Shown piece by piece: positions 5,264 to 7,457 of a stretch of DNA of 7,457 bases. The notes under the pieces are model-generated. The model worked only from the letters and a program-made list of their open reading frames with translations, searched no databases and had not been told where the DNA came from. Position numbers and translations under genes: made by a program. This stretch comes from CAIUSP01 sp040375675 (lineage in GTDB: Bacteria; Actinomycetota; Thermoleophilia; Solirubrobacterales; 70-9), in assembly GCA_040375675.1 (NCBI GenBank), contig JBEIRY010000073.1, positions 1 to 7,457 on the forward strand, in the 5' to 3' direction. Within the stretch, counting starts at the first letter, position 1. Every line of letters begins with the position of its first letter.

Positions 5264-6427
5264 TCAGGCGGTGGCTCGACCGGCCTCGAGAGCGCTGCTG
5301 GTGCTTCCGCTCGCGCTGGTGGAGTCATTTCCCGAGCCCTCGCGACCAAAATCAGGAGGCGCGATACGCAGGTAGTGCTTGAAGGAGAACCTGATCATCG
5401 GCCGGGTGGCGCAGAAACGGATCACCGCGCGCTGGGCGCGCGGCCCGAGCTTGGGCAACAGGCGCTGAGCGCGGAGCATCCAGCGGAACTTCCATTCGTG
5501 CGAGTCGCTGAACCTCCCGTAGTCGGCAAGCGCTTCTTCTCGGGGCTTTCGGCCCTCCAGGACGGAGCGGATCTCCCGACCCGCCGCAATCCCGAAGTAG
5601 AGGGCGGTCCTGATGCCCTCGGCGGTCAGGGGAATGCAGTGGCCGGCCGAGTCGCCACAGAAGAACACCTCGCCATCGGTTGCCCGGCGGATCTTGTGTG
5701 GAATCCAATTCCCTTGGTAGCCGACACTTTCCTCGCCGAGATCATCCGCCAGAAGCTCGGTCGTATCGCGCACGTGAAAGCTTGGATCGAAGGATCCAAC
5801 GCCAATCCGCACCTCGTCTCCTGCCGGAAAGCTCCAGCCGTAGCCAGCCGGAACGTAGCGGCGGTCTACCCAGATCGCGAGGTCATCCGAGGTCGCCTCG
5901 GGGTGCACCTCGAGCCCTCTCGAGAGCGGAGCGTCGGGCGGCTGGTAGCCACCCTCCTGGTCGAGTATCCGCCTCCAGCCGAGCGCATCGACTATCAGGG
6001 GGGCCCGGACCTCACCACGATCGGTGACGATGATCTCGCCGTTGCGGCCTTCGATTTTGGCTGTTTCGAACAGCGCGTCGTTTTGGGCGTCGAGCAGCTC
6101 ACAGAATTCCGGATAGTCGAAGGTCGAGAAGTTGAACGGAAGCTTGAGTCGGGAGGTTCCTTTGGGTGTGTGGACCACCAGCGTGTCGAACTCCTGGCGA
6201 GCCGAGCCCTCTACGCCGAGAACCCTCATCCACTCGGTGGGTATTCCGCAGGCAGAGGTCTGTTTTTCACCGATCTCGTAGCGATCGAGCAGAAGCACCT
6301 TGGCGCCGATTCCCCGCAGCTCTCGGGCAACAGCGAGACCGGCAAAGCTAGCTCCGCAGATGATTACGTCGTACTCACCTGAGAGTGGGGTTCGGTCGGC
6401 GCCTCTCTTGGTTTTGCGCTTCGGCAC
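5264..6427 (-). CDS. FAD-dependent oxidoreductase, geranylgeranyl reductase family
   Basis: This encodes 387 aa from a GTG at 6427; the nearest in-frame stop upstream is the TAG that ends the transpeptidase gene, and no ATG lies between. The N-terminal Rossmann fold binds FAD (residues 19-49: YDVIICGASFAGLAVARE, then a strand ending in LLLDR). C60 lies in SACGIP, near where the family has a CGG-type motif. DALGWRR (148-153) and GWSFPAGDEVRIGVG (197-211) are typical family segments. The second flavin motif is FFCGDSAGHCIPLTAEGIRT (255-274). Relatives reduce isoprenoid double bonds (geranylgeranyl diphosphate, archaeal lipids, menaquinone side chains) or act as FixC-like or halogenase-like flavoproteins, and the substrate cannot be told here. 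The Ser/Gly-rich end (about 361-387) is probably disordered. The start is 24 nt after the transpeptidase stop, suggesting one transcript. No Shine-Dalgarno is visible, so coupling to the upstream gene is likely. Confidence 0.88.
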   Translation of the reverse strand: MPKRKTKRGADRTPLSGEYDVIICGASFAGLAVARELRGIGAKVLLLDRYEIGEKQTSACGIPTEWMRVLGVEGSARQEFDTLVVHTPKGTSRLKLPFNFSTFDYPEFCELLDAQNDALFETAKIEGRNGEIIVTDRGEVRAPLIVDALGWRRILDQEGGYQPPDAPLSRGLEVHPEATSDDLAIWVDRRYVPAGYGWSFPAGDEVRIGVGSFDPSFHVRDTTELLADDLGEESVGYQGNWIPHKIRRATDGEVFFCGDSAGHCIPLTAEGIRTALYFGIAAGREIRSVLEGRKPREEALADYGRFSDSHEWKFRWMLRAQRLLPKLGPRAQRAVIRFCATRPMIRFSFKHYLRIAPPDFGREGSGNDSTSASGSTSSALEAGRATA

Positions 6428-6443
6428 GACCGAGAGAGTAGCG

Positions 6444-6463
6444 ATCAGGCGCTAGCGCCTGAT
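6444..6463. repeat. 20-bp perfect palindrome over the transpeptidase stop codon
   Basis: ATCAGGCGCTAGCGCCTGAT is its own reverse complement and includes the TAG stop of the transpeptidase gene (6454-6452). As RNA it can fold into an 8-bp stem with a CUAG loop, 16 nt before the GTG of the next gene. No T-tract follows, so a simple intrinsic terminator is unlikely. An attenuating or stabilising hairpin, or a dimeric protein site, would fit. Confidence 0.7.
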
Positions 6464-7141
6464 TCGAAGCGGAGCACCAACCGGTGCCTGTTTGGCGATG
6501 CGCTCGAGAGCCTTGTCTGGCATTCGCATACATCCGTGAGAGACCGCGGTGCCCCAAGGGGCGTAGAGGCCTCCGTGTCGGCCGTGCATCGCTACGCGCC
6601 CCGGCCCCCCATCGAAGGTCTTCAGCGCCTCGGAGTGGGCGGTCGTCTCGAATACCCAGGGCCTCAGGTCGCCTCCGGTTCGATAGCGCTCGTAGATCGC
6701 GAATTGGCCGGTGGGGGTGGGGGTAGAGGGTGCACCAACGATGATGCGTTCGCTCCATTTCTCCTCACCGCCCCAGAAAAGGGTGACCCTGCGCTCGCTT
6801 ATGTCGACTTCGACCCTCGCCGGAGTGCTGCTCAGCGTGACGTCGTCCTCTCTCACCCAGGCAAACGAGTTGTTGGGCCTTTCAGGCAGGCGCAGTTTCA
6901 GCCAGCGCTCTCCGTCGATCTGCTGATCTCTCAGCACCAGCAAGCGGAGCGGGTTCCCGAGGTAGGTGGATCCCCAGAGCTTCTTCTTCAGCGGATCTGC
7001 ACCTGCCTTGAGCGAGAAAGGTGTCTTGGCTCGAATCGGAGTGGCTATCTCTGCGGCATTCGCGGTTGCAGCTGTCAGTAGGCCGACAGCCAAGAGTGCT
7101 GCGAGTGCAGCCAGACTCTTTTTCCGGGTTGAAACGAGCAT
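6452..7141 (-). CDS. L,D-transpeptidase (YkuD domain), secreted
   Basis: This encodes 229 aa and probably makes 3-3 cross-links or other L,D-transpeptide bonds in peptidoglycan outside the membrane. Residues 1-30 form a signal peptide (basic TRKK, then a hydrophobic core, ending TANAA). Residues about 35-105 look like an SH3-type wall-binding module (RWLKLRLPERPNNSFAWV). The YkuD domain (about 108-229) begins VEVDISERRVTLFW. It has GAPSTPTPTGQFAIY, then MHGRHG (H186) and the catalytic signature SHGCMRM with C204, H202 and R206, so it should be active. No alternative ATG or GTG start is close. It diverges from rpsA and is followed by the flavoprotein after 24 nt. Leader sequences for both lie in the 109-bp gap 7142-7250. 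Confidence 0.95.
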   Translation of the reverse strand: MLVSTRKKSLAALAALLAVGLLTAATANAAEIATPIRAKTPFSLKAGADPLKKKLWGSTYLGNPLRLLVLRDQQIDGERWLKLRLPERPNNSFAWVREDDVTLSSTPARVEVDISERRVTLFWGGEEKWSERIIVGAPSTPTPTGQFAIYERYRTGGDLRPWVFETTAHSEALKTFDGGPGRVAMHGRHGGLYAPWGTAVSHGCMRMPDKALERIAKQAPVGAPLRIRR

Positions 7142-7155
7142 CTCTATAAATGAAC

Positions 7156-7183
7156 ACTATGGAGTGGATGAAGATTCGGTTCC
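7156..7183 (-). promoter_or_regulatory. Weak candidate promoter for the transpeptidase gene
   Basis: On the minus strand GGAAC (7183-7179) is followed by 17 nt and CATAGT (7161-7156), about 14 nt before the ATG at 7141. GGAAC is the common ECF-type -35 box, but the -10 does not clearly match an ECF or a housekeeping consensus. It does not resemble the element at 3648 and 5224. Confidence 0.22.
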
Positions 7184-7222
7184 ACTCGAGTTTGCAGGTG
7201 GTGTTCCGCGCTCGTCGCAGGC

Positions 7223-7235
7223 AGGGCAACCTGTG
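7223..7235 (+). promoter_or_regulatory. Possible ribosome site for an alternative rpsA GTG start
   Basis: AGGG at 7223-7226 is followed by 6 nt and an in-frame GTG at 7233, 18 nt before the ATG. It is the only Shine-Dalgarno-like match near the gene start, but rpsA genes often lack a canonical one. Confidence 0.25.
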
Positions 7236-7250
7236 CCACACTCCACGCCA

Positions 7251-7457
7251 ATGTCTGAATCTGCAACTACGGAAAGCCCGGCCGCGCCTACAAACGGCGC
7301 CGGCAGCGATGACCTGCTGATCGAGGTCGACGGCAAGCTGGTTCCCAACTATGACGCCACGATCAAGCCCTTCGAGGAGGGAGACGTGGTGCACGGCGAG
7401 GTCGTGCGTATCGACAAGGACGAGGTCCTGGTCGACATCGGATACAAATCCGAAGGC
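7251..7457 (+). CDS. rpsA: 30S ribosomal protein S1, N-terminal part (runs off window)
   Basis: Sixty-nine codons are present to the window edge with no stop. After a short Ser/Thr/Ala-rich head comes EEGDVVHGEVVRIDKDEVLV and then DIGYKSEG, the first S1 RNA-binding repeat as in actinobacterial RpsA, whose M. tuberculosis form has a closely similar EGTIVKVDRDEVLLDIGYKTEG-like stretch. S1 binds mRNA on the small ribosomal subunit. The ATG at 7251 has no Shine-Dalgarno. An in-frame GTG at 7233 has AGGG 6 nt upstream and would add six residues, so the start is open. It diverges from the transpeptidase and follows polA at a distance of about 4.4 kb. Confidence 0.95.
   Translation, partial: MSESATTESPAAPTNGAGSDDLLIEVDGKLVPNYDATIKPFEEGDVVHGEVVRIDKDEVLVDIGYKSEG

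Noticed and set aside
5375..6382. 335-aa open frame opposite the flavoprotein gene
   Set aside because: It is an antisense shadow; the minus-strand frame carries both FAD motifs and family-specific segments.

Overview
The window reads as high-GC actinobacterial chromosome. PolA carries the tyrosine O-helix seen in actinobacterial Pol I, the S1 start resembles actinobacterial RpsA, and several starts lack a clear Shine-Dalgarno sequence. Extended ECF-type sigma factors with Ala/Gly-rich tails fit a deep-branching lineage such as Thermoleophilia/Solirubrobacterales, but that placement is inference from protein style, not a phylogeny.

Layout. At the left edge (1-84, minus) is the first 28 codons of a protein that opens with an ACT-like domain, possibly a malic enzyme. 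It diverges from polA (134-2854, plus), a full-length DNA polymerase I with a working 5' nuclease and polymerase but a decayed proofreading domain. A perfect 11-bp hairpin (2884-2909) ends polA and the convergent gene block behind it. Four genes follow on the minus strand. In transcription order they are a secreted L,D-transpeptidase (7141-6452), a geranylgeranyl-reductase-like FAD oxidoreductase (6427-5264), an ECF-type sigma factor with a very long membrane-plus-Gly/His-rich C-terminal extension (5167-3701), and a small secreted protein with calcium-binding thrombospondin-type-3/EF-hand-like repeats and a His/Asp-rich segment (3583-2942). At the right edge, rpsA (ribosomal protein S1) starts at 7251 on the plus strand and runs off the window.

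How the genes may work together. polA and rpsA are housekeeping genes that are direct neighbours in Mycobacterium tuberculosis; here a roughly 4.2-kb block of envelope and regulatory genes on the opposite strand separates them. The most interesting observation is a 26-bp element (CGTGACTTTT, one base, CCGA, five bases, CGTGTT on the minus strand) that occurs exactly twice, at identical internal spacing: once upstream of the sigma factor (5224-5249) and once upstream of the Ca-binding-type secreted protein (3648-3673). Each copy is followed after 14-15 nt by an imperfect hairpin in the presumed 5' leader. The simplest reading is an autoregulated ECF sigma promoter shared by the sigma factor and its neighbour. 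That would make the two genes a self-contained module: a membrane-attached sigma factor, no separate anti-sigma gene, and a secreted metal-binding-type target. No gap longer than 300 bases lacks a gene.
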